A stretch of DNA of 64,000 nucleotides from Salinibacterium sp. ZJ70 (lineage in GTDB: Bacteria > Actinomycetota > Actinomycetes > Actinomycetales > Microbacteriaceae). The notes under the pieces are model-generated. The model did no database searches. It was not told the origin of the DNA and saw only the letters and a program-made list of their open reading frames with translations. The stretch spans positions 1,302,001 through 1,366,000 of the forward strand of contig NZ_CP061770.1 in assembly GCF_011751865.2 (NCBI RefSeq), in the 5' to 3' direction. A program made the translations under genes and the position numbers. Below are positions 34,178-44,201 of the stretch, in pieces; within the stretch, counting starts at the first letter, position 1; each line of letters begins with the position of its first letter.

Positions 34178-35730
34178 GCGAGTCGCTCGACACCCTCACC
34201 AGCTGGCACTCCGACTGGAAGGGTCTGCGCGTCGCTGTGCTCGGACTCGGCGTCACGGGCTTCGCCGTCGCCGACACGCTCACCGAACTCGGTGCTGACG
34301 TGCTCGTCGTCGCATCCGGCGGCTCGCAGGAGCACCTCGATCTGATGCCCGTCATCGGCGCGCGCTTCCTGCAGCACCCGGATGGCGCCACGGTGCCCGA
34401 GGAACTCGTCGTGTTCGGTCCCGACGTGGTCGTGGTGTCGCCGGGTTTCCATCCCGACCACCCCCTGCTCGAGTGGGCCGCTGCTGCGGGGATCCCCGTG
34501 TGGGGTGACATCGAGCTCGCCTGGCGACTGCGCGACAAGGTCGTGCGCGCCGACGGCACGCCCGCCGACTGGATCCTCATCACGGGCACCAACGGCAAGA
34601 CGACGACCACCCAGCTCACCGCTCACATGCTCGTCGCTGGTGGTCTGCGGGCGGCGCCCGCCGGCAACATCGGCATCCCCGTGCTCGACGCGATCCGCGA
34701 CCCCGGCGGCTTCGACGTGCTCGTCGTGGAGCTGTCGAGCTACCAGCTGCACTGGTCGCACCGGAATCCGGGCGGCGACATGCGACCGCTCGCCTCGGCG
34801 TGCCTCAACATCGCCGACGACCACATCGACTGGCACGGATCGCTCGAGGCGTACATCGCCGCGAAGGGTCGGGTCTTCGAGGACACCCGGGTCGCCGCGG
34901 TCTACAACATCGACGACCCGCGCACCATGAAGCTCGTCGAGGACGCCGATGTCGAGGAAGGCTGCCGGGCGATCGGCTTCGGCCTCGGCATCCCGGGTCG
35001 CAGCGACTTCGGGCTCGTGGAGGATGTGCTCGTCGATCGCGCCTTCCTCGACGAGCGCCACACGCACGCTCTCGAGATCGCGACCCTCGACGACCTCCGC
35101 GAGGCGGGCCTCGGTGCCCCGCACTCGGTGCAGAACGTGCTCGCCGCATCGGCCCTCGCACGAGCCGCGGGGGTCGGCACCGCGAACATCCGCGAAGCGA
35201 TCCGCAGCTTCCGGATGGATGCGCACCGCACCGAGATCGTGGCGATCGCCGACGGCATCACGTGGATCGACGACTCCAAAGCCACCAATGCGCACGCCGC
35301 CGATGCGTCGCTGCGCGCGTCGCAGAGCGTCGTGTGGATCGCGGGCGGACTCCTCAAGGGCGTCGACCCCGCGCCGCTCGTCGAGCGCCACGCCCCGCGT
35401 CTGCGCGCGGCGGTCGTGATCGGCGAGGACCGCACCGAGCTCCTCGACGCGTTCCGACGACACGCGCCCGGCGTCCCGGTGCTCGAGGTGGACGGATCCG
35501 AGACTGGAGATGTGATGACCGCCGCCGTGCGCGCGGCCGCATCCGTCGCGCAGATGGGCGACGCGGTGCTGCTGGCTCCGGCTGCGGCGTCGATGGATCA
35601 GTTCACGGACTACGCGGATCGCGGTCGCCGATTCGCCGAGGCGGTGCGCGCGCACCTGGGAGGGGAAGCCGGTGACGACGACCCGACCTCCGCATCCCCC
35701 GAGCAGCCCGGGACCGGCCCAGCCCTCTGA
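34174..35730 (+). CDS. murD: UDP-N-acetylmuramoyl-L-alanine--D-glutamate ligase
   Basis: 518 residues from GTG 34174 (four-base overlap with mraY). Motifs: [17 protein letters not shown] nucleotide-sugar fold, [20 protein letters not shown] loop, LSSYQLHW and [17 protein letters not shown]. It adds D-Glu to UDP-MurNAc-L-Ala. Slightly longer than the usual 450-480, with extra residues mostly at the two ends. Its last 59 bases overlap the ftsW start in another frame. Confidence 0.95.
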   Translation: MSESLDTLTSWHSDWKGLRVAVLGLGVTGFAVADTLTELGADVLVVASGGSQEHLDLMPVIGARFLQHPDGATVPEELVVFGPDVVVVSPGFHPDHPLLEWAAAAGIPVWGDIELAWRLRDKVVRADGTPADWILITGTNGKTTTTQLTAHMLVAGGLRAAPAGNIGIPVLDAIRDPGGFDVLVVELSSYQLHWSHRNPGGDMRPLASACLNIADDHIDWHGSLEAYIAAKGRVFEDTRVAAVYNIDDPRTMKLVEDADVEEGCRAIGFGLGIPGRSDFGLVEDVLVDRAFLDERHTHALEIATLDDLREAGLGAPHSVQNVLAASALARAAGVGTANIREAIRSFRMDAHRTEIVAIADGITWIDDSKATNAHAADASLRASQSVVWIAGGLLKGVDPAPLVERHAPRLRAAVVIGEDRTELLDAFRRHAPGVPVLEVDGSETGDVMTAAVRAAASVAQMGDAVLLAPAAASMDQFTDYADRGRRFAEAVRAHLGGEAGDDDPTSASPEQPGTGPAL

Positions 35731-36895
35731 CGCGCGCGGCGGCACGACCGCTGTCGTGAGACTGCGGCGGATCTTCGCCGCCGACTCGCCCGACTATGTG
35801 CTGCTGCTCGGCACGACCGTCTTCCTCGTGATCTTCGGTCTCGTGATGGTGCTGTCGTCGTCGTCGATCGAGTCGCGTGTGTCGGATGGCGACTTCTTCG
35901 CACGTGCCACCCGGCAGGCGGTGCTCGCCGCGATCGGCCTGCCGCTCATGCTCATCGTGTCGCGGGCACCGCTGATCTTCTGGAAGCGCTGGGCGGGCCC
36001 TGCGATGATCACCGCGGCGATCCTGCAGTTCCTCGTCGTCGCGACTCCGCTGGGCTCCGGTGACTACAACCGCAACTGGCTCCGGTTCGGCGGTGTGAGC
36101 TTCCAGCCGTCGGAGGCCGTGAAGCTCGCGCTCATCATCTGGCTCGCACTCGTGCTGACGACGGTCATCCGAACGGCGCCGCAGGGGCGGCGCCTTGCCC
36201 TGCAGATCATCGTGTTCGCCGGCGGGCCGCTCTTCCTCGTGCTCATCGGCAACGACCTCGGAACCGCCATCATCCTCTTCTCGATGATCATCGGCGCGCT
36301 CTTCTTCGCGGGTGTGAAGCTGCGCTACATCGGCAGCGTTCTCGCGATCGTCGCGATCGCGGCCCTCATCCTCGTGCAGGTGAGCGAGTCGCGCAGCGGC
36401 CGCTTCGCTGCCTGGCTCAGTGGCTGCGCCGACCCGGTCGGCTACGCCGACCAGTGCTACCAGACCCTCCACGGCTGGCAGGCGCTCGCGAACGGCGGCA
36501 TCTTCGGGGTGGGCCTCGGCAACTCGGCGTCGAAGTGGAACTGGCTGCCCGAGGCTGAGACGGACTTCATCTACGCCATCATCGGCGAGGAGCTCGGGCT
36601 TGTCGGTGCTGTGCTCGTGATCATCCTGTTCGCCGTGCTCGCCGTGTGCTTCGTGCGCATCATCCGCCGCCAGACCGACCCGTTCGTCAAGATCGCCACG
36701 TCGGTTGCGATGGTCTGGATCATCGGCCAGGCGTTCGTGAACATCGCCGTCGTGCTGGGGCTCCTTCCCGTGCTCGGCGTCCCCCTTCCGTTCATCTCCG
36801 CGGGCGGTTCCTCGCTCGTGACGACCCTGGTGGCGATCGGCATCGTGCTGTCCTTCGCCCGACATGACCCTCGAGCTGTGGAGTCCGTGCAGTGA
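35672..36895 (+). CDS. ftsW: Lipid II polymerase / division protein FtsW
   Basis: 407 residues of the SEDS family with about ten transmembrane segments. Key motifs: NRNWLRFGGVSFQPSEAVKL, NGGIFGVGLGNSASKWNWLPEAETDFIYA (split: GGIFGVGLGNS, then LPEAETDFIYA) and PLPFISAGGSSLV. It polymerises glycan strands with FtsI. The proline-rich N-terminus is translated within the murD 3' end; GTG 35672 gives a 59-base overlap. A later GTG near 35756 (residue 29) would shorten the overlap but both are possible. Confidence 0.94.
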   Translation: MTTTRPPHPPSSPGPAQPSDARGGTTAVVRLRRIFAADSPDYVLLLGTTVFLVIFGLVMVLSSSSIESRVSDGDFFARATRQAVLAAIGLPLMLIVSRAPLIFWKRWAGPAMITAAILQFLVVATPLGSGDYNRNWLRFGGVSFQPSEAVKLALIIWLALVLTTVIRTAPQGRRLALQIIVFAGGPLFLVLIGNDLGTAIILFSMIIGALFFAGVKLRYIGSVLAIVAIAALILVQVSESRSGRFAAWLSGCADPVGYADQCYQTLHGWQALANGGIFGVGLGNSASKWNWLPEAETDFIYAIIGEELGLVGAVLVIILFAVLAVCFVRIIRRQTDPFVKIATSVAMVWIIGQAFVNIAVVLGLLPVLGVPLPFISAGGSSLVTTLVAIGIVLSFARHDPRAVESVQ

Positions 36896-37986
36896 CTGTG
36901 TATCTGATGGCAGGTGGCGGGACCGCCGGTCACGTCAACCCTCTGCTCGCGACAGCCGATCGCCTGCGCGAGCTGGAGCCGGATGCGGAGGTGCTCGTGC
37001 TCGGCACAGCCGAGGGCCTCGAAGCGCGTCTCGTCCCGCTGCGCGGCTACGAGCTGGTCACGGTGCCGAAGCTCCCGTTCCCGCGTCGCGTCAACCTCGA
37101 CGCGACGCGCTTCCCGCTGCGCTGGCGACGCAGCGTCGAGCTCACTCGATCGATCATCCGCGAGCGCGGCGTCGACGTCGTGGTGGGCTTCGGCGGCTAC
37201 GCCTCGGCCCCCGCGTACGCCGCGGCGCACAAGGAAGGCATCCCGCTCGTCATCCATGAGGCGAATGCGCGGCCCGGAATCGCCAACCGCTACGGCGCTC
37301 GCCTCACCCCGTTCGTCGCGACGGTCTTCGCCTCGACTCGCATCCGCCACGGCCGTCTCGTGGGCCTTCCGCTGCGGCGAGAGATCGAGCACCTCGATCG
37401 TTTCGCCGCGCGTCCCGAAGGGCTCGAGCTCTTCGGCCTGCGTGCGGGGATGCCCACGCTGCTCGTGACGGGCGGCTCCACGGGTGCGCGCCGCATCAAC
37501 GAGTCGATCTCGCAGGCGATCGACGCGATCCTCGCATCCGGCTGGCAGGTGCTGCACATCACCGGCAGCCGTTCGCCGGTGCAGGATCCGGGTCTCGATG
37601 GCTACCGGATCATCGAATACTGCGACCGCATGGATCTCGCTCTCGCCGTCGCCGATCTCGCCGTCTCCCGCTCGGGAGCGGCGACGGTGAGCGAGCTCGC
37701 CGCTCTCGGCATCCCCGCGGTGTTCGTGCCGTACGCGGTGGGCAACGGAGAGCAGGCTCTCAACGCGCGTGATGCGGTCGACGCCGGGGGAGCGATGATC
37801 GTCTCTGACGCCGATTTCACCCCCGACTGGGTGCGCACGAAGTTCGTCACCCTCCTCGAGGATCCGGCCCTCATCGCCGACATGGCCGCGCGGATCGCGA
37901 CCACCGGACGCCCCAGTGCGTCGGATGCGATGGTCGAGCTCATCCAGGACGCCCGGCGTTCAGCCGACCGTCCGGCGGAGGGGTAG
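36892..37986 (+). CDS. murG: Lipid II synthase MurG
   Basis: 364 residues, GT-B glycosyltransferase. N-terminal glycine loop [48 protein letters not shown] and [20 protein letters not shown] are diagnostic. It adds GlcNAc to lipid I on the inner membrane face. GTG 36892 overlaps the ftsW stop. Confidence 0.97.
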   Translation: MTVYLMAGGGTAGHVNPLLATADRLRELEPDAEVLVLGTAEGLEARLVPLRGYELVTVPKLPFPRRVNLDATRFPLRWRRSVELTRSIIRERGVDVVVGFGGYASAPAYAAAHKEGIPLVIHEANARPGIANRYGARLTPFVATVFASTRIRHGRLVGLPLRREIEHLDRFAARPEGLELFGLRAGMPTLLVTGGSTGARRINESISQAIDAILASGWQVLHITGSRSPVQDPGLDGYRIIEYCDRMDLALAVADLAVSRSGAATVSELAALGIPAVFVPYAVGNGEQALNARDAVDAGGAMIVSDADFTPDWVRTKFVTLLEDPALIADMAARIATTGRPSASDAMVELIQDARRSADRPAEG

Positions 37987-37996
37987 CGTTGTTCGG

Positions 37997-39394
37997 ATGA
38001 TCAAGCCCGACCTCGACCAAGAGCTTCCCGACGAACTCGGCGACGTCCACTTCGTGGGCATCGGCGGATCGGGGATGAGCGGCATCGCGCAGCTCCTGCT
38101 CGATGCCGGTCACCGCGTGACCGGCTCCGACGCGCGCGATTCGGATGCCATCGCCCAGCTGCGCGCCGCGGGTGCGACCATCGCGATCGGCCACGACGCG
38201 GCGAACGTCGGAGACGCCGACACGATGGTGGTCACCGGGGCTCTCTGGCAGGACAACCCCGAGTACCAGCTCGCGCTCTCGGCGGGGATCCCGGTGCTGC
38301 ACCGTTCGCAGGCGCTGCACTGGCTCATCCGCGCCCACCGCACCATCTCGGTCGCCGGCGCCCACGGCAAGACGACGTCGACCGGCATGATCGTCACGGC
38401 CCTGCGCGAGCTCGGCACCGACCCGGGCTTCGTCAACGGCGGCGTCATCGCGGGCTACGGCCGCAGCGCCTCGTACGGCACCGATGACCTCTTCGTCGTC
38501 GAGGCGGACGAGTCGGACGGCTCGTTCCTGCTCTACGACACGGCCGTCGCGCTGATCACGAACGTCGACGCGGACCACCTCGACCACTACGGCTCGCAGC
38601 AGGCCTTCGAGGACGCCTTCGTGACGTTCGCGCAGCAGGCGAGCGAGTTCGTCGTCGCCTCGAGCGACGACCCCGGCACGATCGCCGTCACCGACAGGCT
38701 CGTCGACAAGCGTCTCGTGACCTTCGGCTTCGCCGACGACGCGGACGTGCAGCTGCGCGATGTCGTCGCGGAGGGGCCTGTGTCGTTCACGATCCGGCAT
38801 GCGGGCGTCGACCACGCGGTGCAGCTCGCGATCCCCGGCGCGCACAACGCCATCAACGCGACGGGTGCGTTCGCCGTGCTCGTGAGTCTCGGCTTCGACG
38901 CAGCGGGCATCGTGCGCGGGCTCGAGTCGTTCACGGGAACCGGGCGCCGCTTCGAGCTGCATGGCGAGGTGCGCGGGGTGCGCGTCTACGACGACTACGC
39001 GCACCACCCGACCGAGGTCGAGGCCGCTCTTTCGACCGCTCGCTCGGTCGTGGGTGCCGGCCGCGTCATCGCGATCCACCAGCCGCACCTGTACAGCCGC
39101 ACTCGGATGATGGCGGGAGAGTTCGCCGAGGTCTACGAGCGACTCGCGGACCACACCGTCGTGCTCGATGTGTACGGCGCTCGTGAGGACCCGGAGCCGG
39201 GCGTGACGGGAGCGCTCGTCGCAAACCGTTTCGCCGACGACACCAAGGTCGATTTCGTGCCCGACTGGCAGCAGGCGGCCGAGCGTGTGGCCGAGATCGC
39301 GCGCGAGGGTGACCTCGTCATGACGCTCAGCTGCGGTGACGTCTACCGCATCATCCCGCAGGTGCTCGACGCGCTCGGAGCGGAGCAGGCGTGA
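37997..39394 (+). CDS. murC: UDP-N-acetylmuramate--L-alanine ligase
   Basis: 465 residues from ATG 37997. Start [23 protein letters not shown] loop [29 protein letters not shown] and [11 protein letters not shown] are all family signatures. It adds the first L-Ala to UDP-MurNAc. An in-frame extension to 37916 reads through murG and is rejected. In this cluster murB does not follow. Confidence 0.96.
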   Translation: MIKPDLDQELPDELGDVHFVGIGGSGMSGIAQLLLDAGHRVTGSDARDSDAIAQLRAAGATIAIGHDAANVGDADTMVVTGALWQDNPEYQLALSAGIPVLHRSQALHWLIRAHRTISVAGAHGKTTSTGMIVTALRELGTDPGFVNGGVIAGYGRSASYGTDDLFVVEADESDGSFLLYDTAVALITNVDADHLDHYGSQQAFEDAFVTFAQQASEFVVASSDDPGTIAVTDRLVDKRLVTFGFADDADVQLRDVVAEGPVSFTIRHAGVDHAVQLAIPGAHNAINATGAFAVLVSLGFDAAGIVRGLESFTGTGRRFELHGEVRGVRVYDDYAHHPTEVEAALSTARSVVGAGRVIAIHQPHLYSRTRMMAGEFAEVYERLADHTVVLDVYGAREDPEPGVTGALVANRFADDTKVDFVPDWQQAAERVAEIAREGDLVMTLSCGDVYRIIPQVLDALGAEQA

Positions 39395-39407
39395 CGGGAC
39401 AGCGCGC

Positions 39408-40439
39408 GTGAAGCGGCCCGAGGGCTTCGACGCGTCGCCCCCCGCGCCTGAGTCGCCCCCCGACCGCGCGCGGGGGGAGAAGCGCGCTGCCGTCACACGC
39501 CTGCGCGCCACCCGCGAACGTGCTGCCGCGGCGCCCGTCGAGAAGGGGCGAACGGTTCCGGCAGCGGCACCGCGTGCGTCATCCGCGGCGACCGACGATG
39601 TCACGACTGCGCCTGTCGCCGTCGTCCGCCGGCCCGCGGAGCGTCGGCCCCGGGTGTCACCCGAGAAGCAGGCCGTCGCCGAGCTGCGCAGGGCCGAGCG
39701 TGCGCGTCGCCGCGCGGAGAAGCAGGAGCTCCGGCGATTCACCCGCCGTCAGCGACACCGTCGCGCGATGTGGTGGAGCCTCACGGGTGTCGTCGCCGTT
39801 CTCACAGCGCTCATCCTGATCGCCGTGTTCTCACCCCTGCTCGCGCTGCGTGAGGTGCGCGTCGAGGGCACCCAGCGGATCGATCCCGCGCTCGTCGTCG
39901 ATGCGCTCGACGGCCAGCTCGGCACGCCGCTCGCGCTGCTCGACGAGGGGCTCGTCCGCGACGAGCTCGATGCGTTCACGCTCATCCGCAGCTACACGAC
40001 GGAGCTCGCCCCACCCGGCACGCTCATCGTGCGCATCACGGAGCGCACTCCCGTGGGCACGATCATCCGGGGAGCGACCTTCGACCTCGTCGACGCCGCG
40101 GGAGTCGTCATCGAGTCCTCGCCGGAGCGGGTGGCTGGGATGCCCGTCATCCAGGTTCCCGGCGATGATGTGGAGTCGAGGGCGTACGCCTCGATCACCG
40201 AGGTTCTCTTCGCGCTTCCCGCCGACATCCGCGCGCAGGTCGACACGATCGCCGCGTCGACGCGCGACAACGTGACGCTGCAGCTCGCGGGCTCGAATCA
40301 GCGGGTGGAGTGGGGCAGCGCACAGCGGTCCGACCACAAGGCGCGCGTTCTCGCGGCGCTCGTGGCGATCCATGGCGGCGACGGCTCGGGCCTGTACGAC
40401 GTGTCCGCTCCGGGCAGCGCCGTCTTCCGTCGGGACTGA
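39408..40439 (+). CDS. ftsQ: Division protein FtsQ (DivIB family)
   Basis: 343 residues from GTG 39408. A long basic, Ala/Arg-rich cytoplasmic part (1-115), one membrane helix (WWSLTGVVAVLTALILIAVF), a POTRA domain starting LREVRVEGTQRIDPALVV, and the FtsQ beta domain (TERTPVGTIIRGATFDLVD, PVIQVPGD). FtsQ links the early and late divisome. The cytoplasmic part is longer than in E. coli, which is common in actinobacteria. It ends 140 bases before ftsZ, in a gap with a hairpin and promoter elements. Confidence 0.93.
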   Translation: MKRPEGFDASPPAPESPPDRARGEKRAAVTRLRATRERAAAAPVEKGRTVPAAAPRASSAATDDVTTAPVAVVRRPAERRPRVSPEKQAVAELRRAERARRRAEKQELRRFTRRQRHRRAMWWSLTGVVAVLTALILIAVFSPLLALREVRVEGTQRIDPALVVDALDGQLGTPLALLDEGLVRDELDAFTLIRSYTTELAPPGTLIVRITERTPVGTIIRGATFDLVDAAGVVIESSPERVAGMPVIQVPGDDVESRAYASITEVLFALPADIRAQVDTIAASTRDNVTLQLAGSNQRVEWGSAQRSDHKARVLAALVAIHGGDGSGLYDVSAPGSAVFRRD

Positions 40440-40453
40440 GTGCTTCTTCGTTT

Positions 40454-40474
40454 CGCGACACGCGGGGTGTCGCG
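40454..40474 (+). other. Hairpin in ftsQ-ftsZ gap
   Basis: CGCGACAC-GCGGG-GTGTCGCG is a perfect 8-bp stem. There is no T tract, so it could be partial terminator, processing site or operator. A related stem, GCGACACG/CGTGTCGC, lies after dnaE at 49231-49253. Confidence 0.5.
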
Positions 40475-40538
40475 GTCGGAAGCGACGCAATCGCGCCTAG
40501 CGTGAAAGGCATTCAAGAGTACTGAGGAAGACTCCAAA

Positions 40539-40557
40539 CTTCAAGTAGAGGTTGAAG
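40539..40557 (+). promoter_or_regulatory. Candidate FtsR operator, site 2 (ftsZ)
   Basis: CTTCAA (40539-40544), GTAGAGG spacer and TTGAAG (40552-40557): a perfect 6-bp dyad of 19 bp located 22 bases before the ftsZ GTG. It matches the sites near merR (9538) and divIVA (43036). FtsR is known to regulate ftsZ in corynebacteria. Confidence 0.7.
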
Positions 40558-40579
40558 GTTTTCCTCCAGGAGGCCGGAC

Positions 40580-41731
40580 GTGACATCAAACCAGAACTAC
40601 CTCGCCGTCATCAAGGTCGTCGGTATCGGCGGCGGTGGCGTGAACGCGGTGAATCGGATGATCGAACTCGGCCTTCGCGGCGTCGAGTTCATCGCCATCA
40701 ACACCGACGCGCAAGCGCTGCTGATGAGCGACGCCGACGTCAAGCTCGACGTCGGACGTGAACTCACCCGCGGTCTCGGCGCAGGCGCCGACCCCGAGGT
40801 GGGCCGTCGCGCAGCCGAGGACCACGCAGAGGAGATCGAAGAGGCCCTCGCGGGTGCCGACATGGTCTTCGTGACCGCGGGCGAAGGCGGCGGCACGGGC
40901 ACCGGCGGTGCGCCCGTCGTGGCCCGCATCGCCAAGTCGATCGGAGCCCTCACCATCGGCGTCGTCACGAAGCCCTTCGGCTTCGAGGGCAAGCGCCGCC
41001 AGGCGCAGGCCGAGATCGGCGTCGCGACCCTCAAGAACGAGGTCGACACCCTCATCGTCGTCCCCAACGACCGTCTGCTCGAGATCAGCGACCGCGGCAT
41101 CTCCATGCTCGAGGCGTTCGCGACGGCCGACCAGGTGCTCCTCGCCGGCGTACAGGGCATCACCGACCTCATCACGACGCCGGGCCTCATCAACCTCGAC
41201 TTCGCCGACGTGAAGTCGGTCATGCAGGGTGCGGGATCCGCGCTCATGGGCATCGGCTCGAGCCGGGGAGCGGATCGCGCCATCAAGGCCGCCGAACTCG
41301 CCGTCGCGAGCCCGCTGCTCGAGGCCTCGATCGACGGCGCCCACGGCGTGCTTCTCTCGATCCAGGGCGGATCGAATCTCGGCATCTTCGAGATCAACGA
41401 CGCCGCCCGCCTGGTGCAGGAGGCCGTTCACCCCGAAGCGAACATCATCTTCGGTGCGGTCATCGACGACACCCTCGGCGACGAGGTGCGCGTCACCGTC
41501 ATCGCGGCCGGCTTCGACGGGGGAGAGCCCGCCCCCAAGCCCGCCCAGGATCGTCGCAGCAACTTCGTCGACGCCGCGGTCCCCGCGACCGTCGGCGCGT
41601 CGGTCGCGAGCGAGGGCGAGAGTGCCCCTGCTCCGGACGGCTGGGCTCGCGAGCCCGAGCTTCCGGTGGTCGGCGGCCTCGACGAGCTCGAGGACGATGC
41701 CGACCTGGACATCCCCGACTTCCTCAAGTAG
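40580..41731 (+). CDS. ftsZ: Cell division tubulin homologue FtsZ
   Basis: 383 residues. GTP-binding signature [18 protein letters not shown], preceded by [14 protein letters not shown], and the T7 synergy-loop [15 protein letters not shown]. The linker ([16 protein letters not shown]) is short, and the tail [10 protein letters not shown] is the binding peptide for SepF. It polymerises into the division ring. GTG 40580 follows AGGAGG at 40569. The stop overlaps the start of the YggS-like gene. No ftsA is present, as expected in actinobacteria where SepF anchors FtsZ. Confidence 0.98.
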   Translation: MTSNQNYLAVIKVVGIGGGGVNAVNRMIELGLRGVEFIAINTDAQALLMSDADVKLDVGRELTRGLGAGADPEVGRRAAEDHAEEIEEALAGADMVFVTAGEGGGTGTGGAPVVARIAKSIGALTIGVVTKPFGFEGKRRQAQAEIGVATLKNEVDTLIVVPNDRLLEISDRGISMLEAFATADQVLLAGVQGITDLITTPGLINLDFADVKSVMQGAGSALMGIGSSRGADRAIKAAELAVASPLLEASIDGAHGVLLSIQGGSNLGIFEINDAARLVQEAVHPEANIIFGAVIDDTLGDEVRVTVIAAGFDGGEPAPKPAQDRRSNFVDAAVPATVGASVASEGESAPAPDGWAREPELPVVGGLDELEDDADLDIPDFLK

Positions 41732-42414
41732 TGGCTGTCGAGATCTCACTCGCTGAGCGACTCGCGGCGGTCGACGCCGGGATCGCGGACGCCGCACGTG
41801 CGGCGGATCGCGACCCCGGCGAGATCACGCGCATCGTGGTGACGAAGTTCCATCCGGCGTCTCTCGTGCGCGAGCTCGCGGCCCTCGGTGTGCAGGATGT
41901 CGGCGAGAATCGCCACCAGGAGGCTCAGGCGAAAGCCGCGGAGCTCGCGGACCTCGATCTGCGCTGGCACTTCGTGGGCCAGTTGCAGAGCAACAAGGCG
42001 AAAGCTGTGCGGCGCTACGCCCACGCCATCCATTCGATCGACCGCGCCTCCCTCGTCGACGCACTGCGCGACGAGACGGCTCCCGCGATCGGAGGCCTCA
42101 TCGAGGTCGACCTGTCGGGGCAGCCCGGCCGCGGAGGCGTCGCTCCGGCCGACGTCGATCGACTCGCCGAACACGTGCTCGCGACGCCCGGGATCGAGCT
42201 TCTCGGCGTCATGGCCGTGGCGCCCCTCGGGGAGGAGCCGCGCCCGGCATTCGCCCGCCTGCGAGCCATCTCGGAGCGCGTCCGCGGCCTCGAACCGCGC
42301 GCGACGCTGATCTCCGCCGGCATGTCCGGCGACTACGCCGACGCGATCCTCGAAGGCGCGACACACCTGCGGATCGGCACCGCAATCACAGGAAACCGAC
42401 CCCCGCGCGATTAA
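41731..42414 (+). CDS. YggS/YlmE-family PLP-binding protein
   Basis: 227 residues, a single-domain alanine-racemase-like fold. The PLP lysine sits in RIVVTKFHPASLV, then GVQDVGENRHQEAQAKA, WHFVGQLQSNKAKA and SAGMSGDYADAILEGATHLRIGTAI (split: LISAGMSGDYADAI, THLRIGTAIT). It has no racemase activity in studied members and maintains PLP and amino-acid balance. Its place between ftsZ and sepF is conserved in Gram-positives. GTG 41731 overlaps the ftsZ stop by one base. Confidence 0.93.
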   Translation: MAVEISLAERLAAVDAGIADAARAADRDPGEITRIVVTKFHPASLVRELAALGVQDVGENRHQEAQAKAAELADLDLRWHFVGQLQSNKAKAVRRYAHAIHSIDRASLVDALRDETAPAIGGLIEVDLSGQPGRGGVAPADVDRLAEHVLATPGIELLGVMAVAPLGEEPRPAFARLRAISERVRGLEPRATLISAGMSGDYADAILEGATHLRIGTAITGNRPPRD

Positions 42415-42447
42415 TGTCGGGGTGATCCCAGAACTTCGGAGGACGAC

Positions 42448-42927
42448 ATGGCGAACCCGCTGCGCAAGACGATGGTCTACCTCGGCCTGGCCGACGAGGA
42501 GTACGACGACGCGGTGGCTCCCGAGACGGAGCGCGCGCACACGCCCGCCCCGGCTGCGGCGGAGACGCCCGCTGCCTCGACCCCGCGTCCTGCTCCCGTG
42601 ACGCCGCTGCGCCGTGCGTCGGCACCGCGCACCGCACCCGCGGGGATGAACGAGATCCTCACGGTTCACCCGCGCCACTACAAGGACGCGCAGGCGATCG
42701 CCGAGAGCTTCCGTGAGGGCATCCCGGTCATCATCAACCTGTCCCAGATGAGCGACGCCGACGCGCGCCGTCTGATCGACTTCGCGAGCGGCCTCTCGAT
42801 GGGCCTCTACGGCAAGATCGAGCGCGTCACGAGCAAGGTGTTCCTGCTCTCTCCTGAGCACGTCGCCGTGAGCGGCGAGCAGGCGGAGGCCGAGACCGAG
42901 GTCGAGGCTGGGTTCTTCGACCGCTGA
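42448..42927 (+). CDS. sepF: Cell division protein SepF
   Basis: 159 residues. A short amphipathic N-terminus ([18 protein letters not shown]) for membrane binding, a Pro/Ala linker, then the SepF core: [40 protein letters not shown] and [18 protein letters not shown]. It ties FtsZ to the membrane. ATG 42448 follows CGGAGGA. A perfect palindromic terminator follows; yggT, common after sepF, is not here. Confidence 0.95.
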   Translation: MANPLRKTMVYLGLADEEYDDAVAPETERAHTPAPAAAETPAASTPRPAPVTPLRRASAPRTAPAGMNEILTVHPRHYKDAQAIAESFREGIPVIINLSQMSDADARRLIDFASGLSMGLYGKIERVTSKVFLLSPEHVAVSGEQAEAETEVEAGFFDR

Positions 42928-42940
42928 TCCGAGCGAATCG

Positions 42941-42974
42941 AGGCCGGGCGACGCATGCGTCGCCCGGCCTTTTC
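42941..42974 (+). terminator. Perfect palindromic terminator after sepF
   Basis: A 30-bp perfect palindrome with 15-bp arms (AGGCCGGGCGACGCA) followed by TTTT. It ends the ftsZ-yggS-sepF transcript and separates it from divIVA. Confidence 0.9.
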
Positions 42975-43035
42975 GCAACCTCATCTGGGGGCAGTGATCT
43001 TCCAGGCTCTCGGCTGTACTCTGGACAGACGCGAC

Positions 43036-43054
43036 CCTCAAGCTACGACTGAAG
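43036..43054 (+). promoter_or_regulatory. Candidate FtsR operator, site 3 (divIVA)
   Basis: CCTCAA (43036-43041), GCTACGA and CTGAAG (43049-43054) share the spacing of sites 1 and 2 and lie 58 bases before divIVA. Confidence 0.6.
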
Positions 43055-43112
43055 CTTGCTAGGTGTGAAGCGAATCGTGTGAACCGAAGAGGAAAGCAAT
43101 CGAGGTGCGGTC

Positions 43113-44201
43113 ATGGCTCTGACGCCTGAAGACGTCGTCAACAAGCGTTTCAACCCCACGAAGTTCCGTGAGGGTTACGACCAGGATGAGGTCGATGACT
43201 TCCTCGACGAGGTCGTCGTCGAGCTCCGGCGCCTCAACCAGGAGAACGAGGAGCTGCGTCAGCGCCTCGTCGCTGCGGACGCTCGCATCAACGAGCTCCA
43301 GCGTGCTGCTGCGCAGGCCCCCGCCGCGCCCGTGGCCGCTGCTGCCGCTGCCGCTCCTGTGGCCGCGCCCGTGGCCGCCCCTGCTCCCGCTCCGGTGCCC
43401 GCCCCCGCCGCACCCGAGTACGGCGCGCAGGACTCGTCCTCCATGGATCAGTCGAACACCAACAACCTGCTCCAGCTCGCCCGCCGCCTCCACGAGGAGC
43501 ACGTGCGCGAGGGCATGGAGAAGCGCGATCAGCTGATCGCCGAAGGCCACGCGACCGCCGCACGTCTCGTGTCCGACGCCGAGCAGCAGCAGCGCACCGC
43601 CATCGAGGCTCTCGAGCAGGAGAAGGCGCGTCTCGAGCAGACCGTCGAAGAGCTCCGTGTCTTCGAGTCGGCCTACCGCGACCAGCTCCGCAACTACATC
43701 GAGTCGCAGCTGCGCGAACTCGAGGCCACCGCGCCCGTCGCCGGTGCTGAGGCGCCCGCCGTGCTCGGCGACACCAGCTACGACAGCGGAGCGTCGTCGT
43801 ACGACGCGTCGTCGTACGAGGCGCCGTCCTACGACGCGCCGTCGGCCCCCGCATACGAGCAGGCTCCCGCGCCGAGCTTCGACCAGTCGCAGGGTCAGAG
43901 CTTCGAGCAGCCGCCGACCCCCAGCTACGAGCAGGCTCCCGCGCCGTCGTACGAGCAGAGCTCGGTCGCTCCCGACTACTCGAACACCAACTCGTTCGCT
44001 GATCTGTCGCAGGCCGCTGCACCCGTCCCGGCGAGCGGCTCGACCCCGCCCGCCTACTCCGGCTACCCCGCCCCGCAGTACGGCGGAGTCGAGTTCCCGC
44101 AGCAGTCGCAGGCTCCCGTGACCGACGCGTCGCAGCAGCCGGAGTACCCCGCGTTCACGCAGCGCCCGAACAACGAGTACCCGGGCGTTGGCGGTAACTG
44201 A
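43113..44201 (+). CDS. divIVA: DivIVA/Wag31 polar growth scaffold
   Basis: 362 residues. The N-terminal DivIVA domain, LTPEDVVNKRFNPTKFREGY then DQDEVDDFLDEVVVELRRLN, binds curved membrane. Two coiled-coil regions (about 30-70 and 110-215) are split by an Ala/Pro linker (residues 70-105). The C-terminal 115 residues are low-complexity and tyrosine-rich with repeats such as SYEQAPAPSYEQ and SYDAPS. It recruits the wall-synthesis machinery to poles and septum. The disordered tail is larger than in many DivIVA proteins. A candidate FtsR site lies upstream. Confidence 0.95.
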   Translation: MALTPEDVVNKRFNPTKFREGYDQDEVDDFLDEVVVELRRLNQENEELRQRLVAADARINELQRAAAQAPAAPVAAAAAAAPVAAPVAAPAPAPVPAPAAPEYGAQDSSSMDQSNTNNLLQLARRLHEEHVREGMEKRDQLIAEGHATAARLVSDAEQQQRTAIEALEQEKARLEQTVEELRVFESAYRDQLRNYIESQLRELEATAPVAGAEAPAVLGDTSYDSGASSYDASSYEAPSYDAPSAPAYEQAPAPSFDQSQGQSFEQPPTPSYEQAPAPSYEQSSVAPDYSNTNSFADLSQAAAPVPASGSTPPAYSGYPAPQYGGVEFPQQSQAPVTDASQQPEYPAFTQRPNNEYPGVGGN

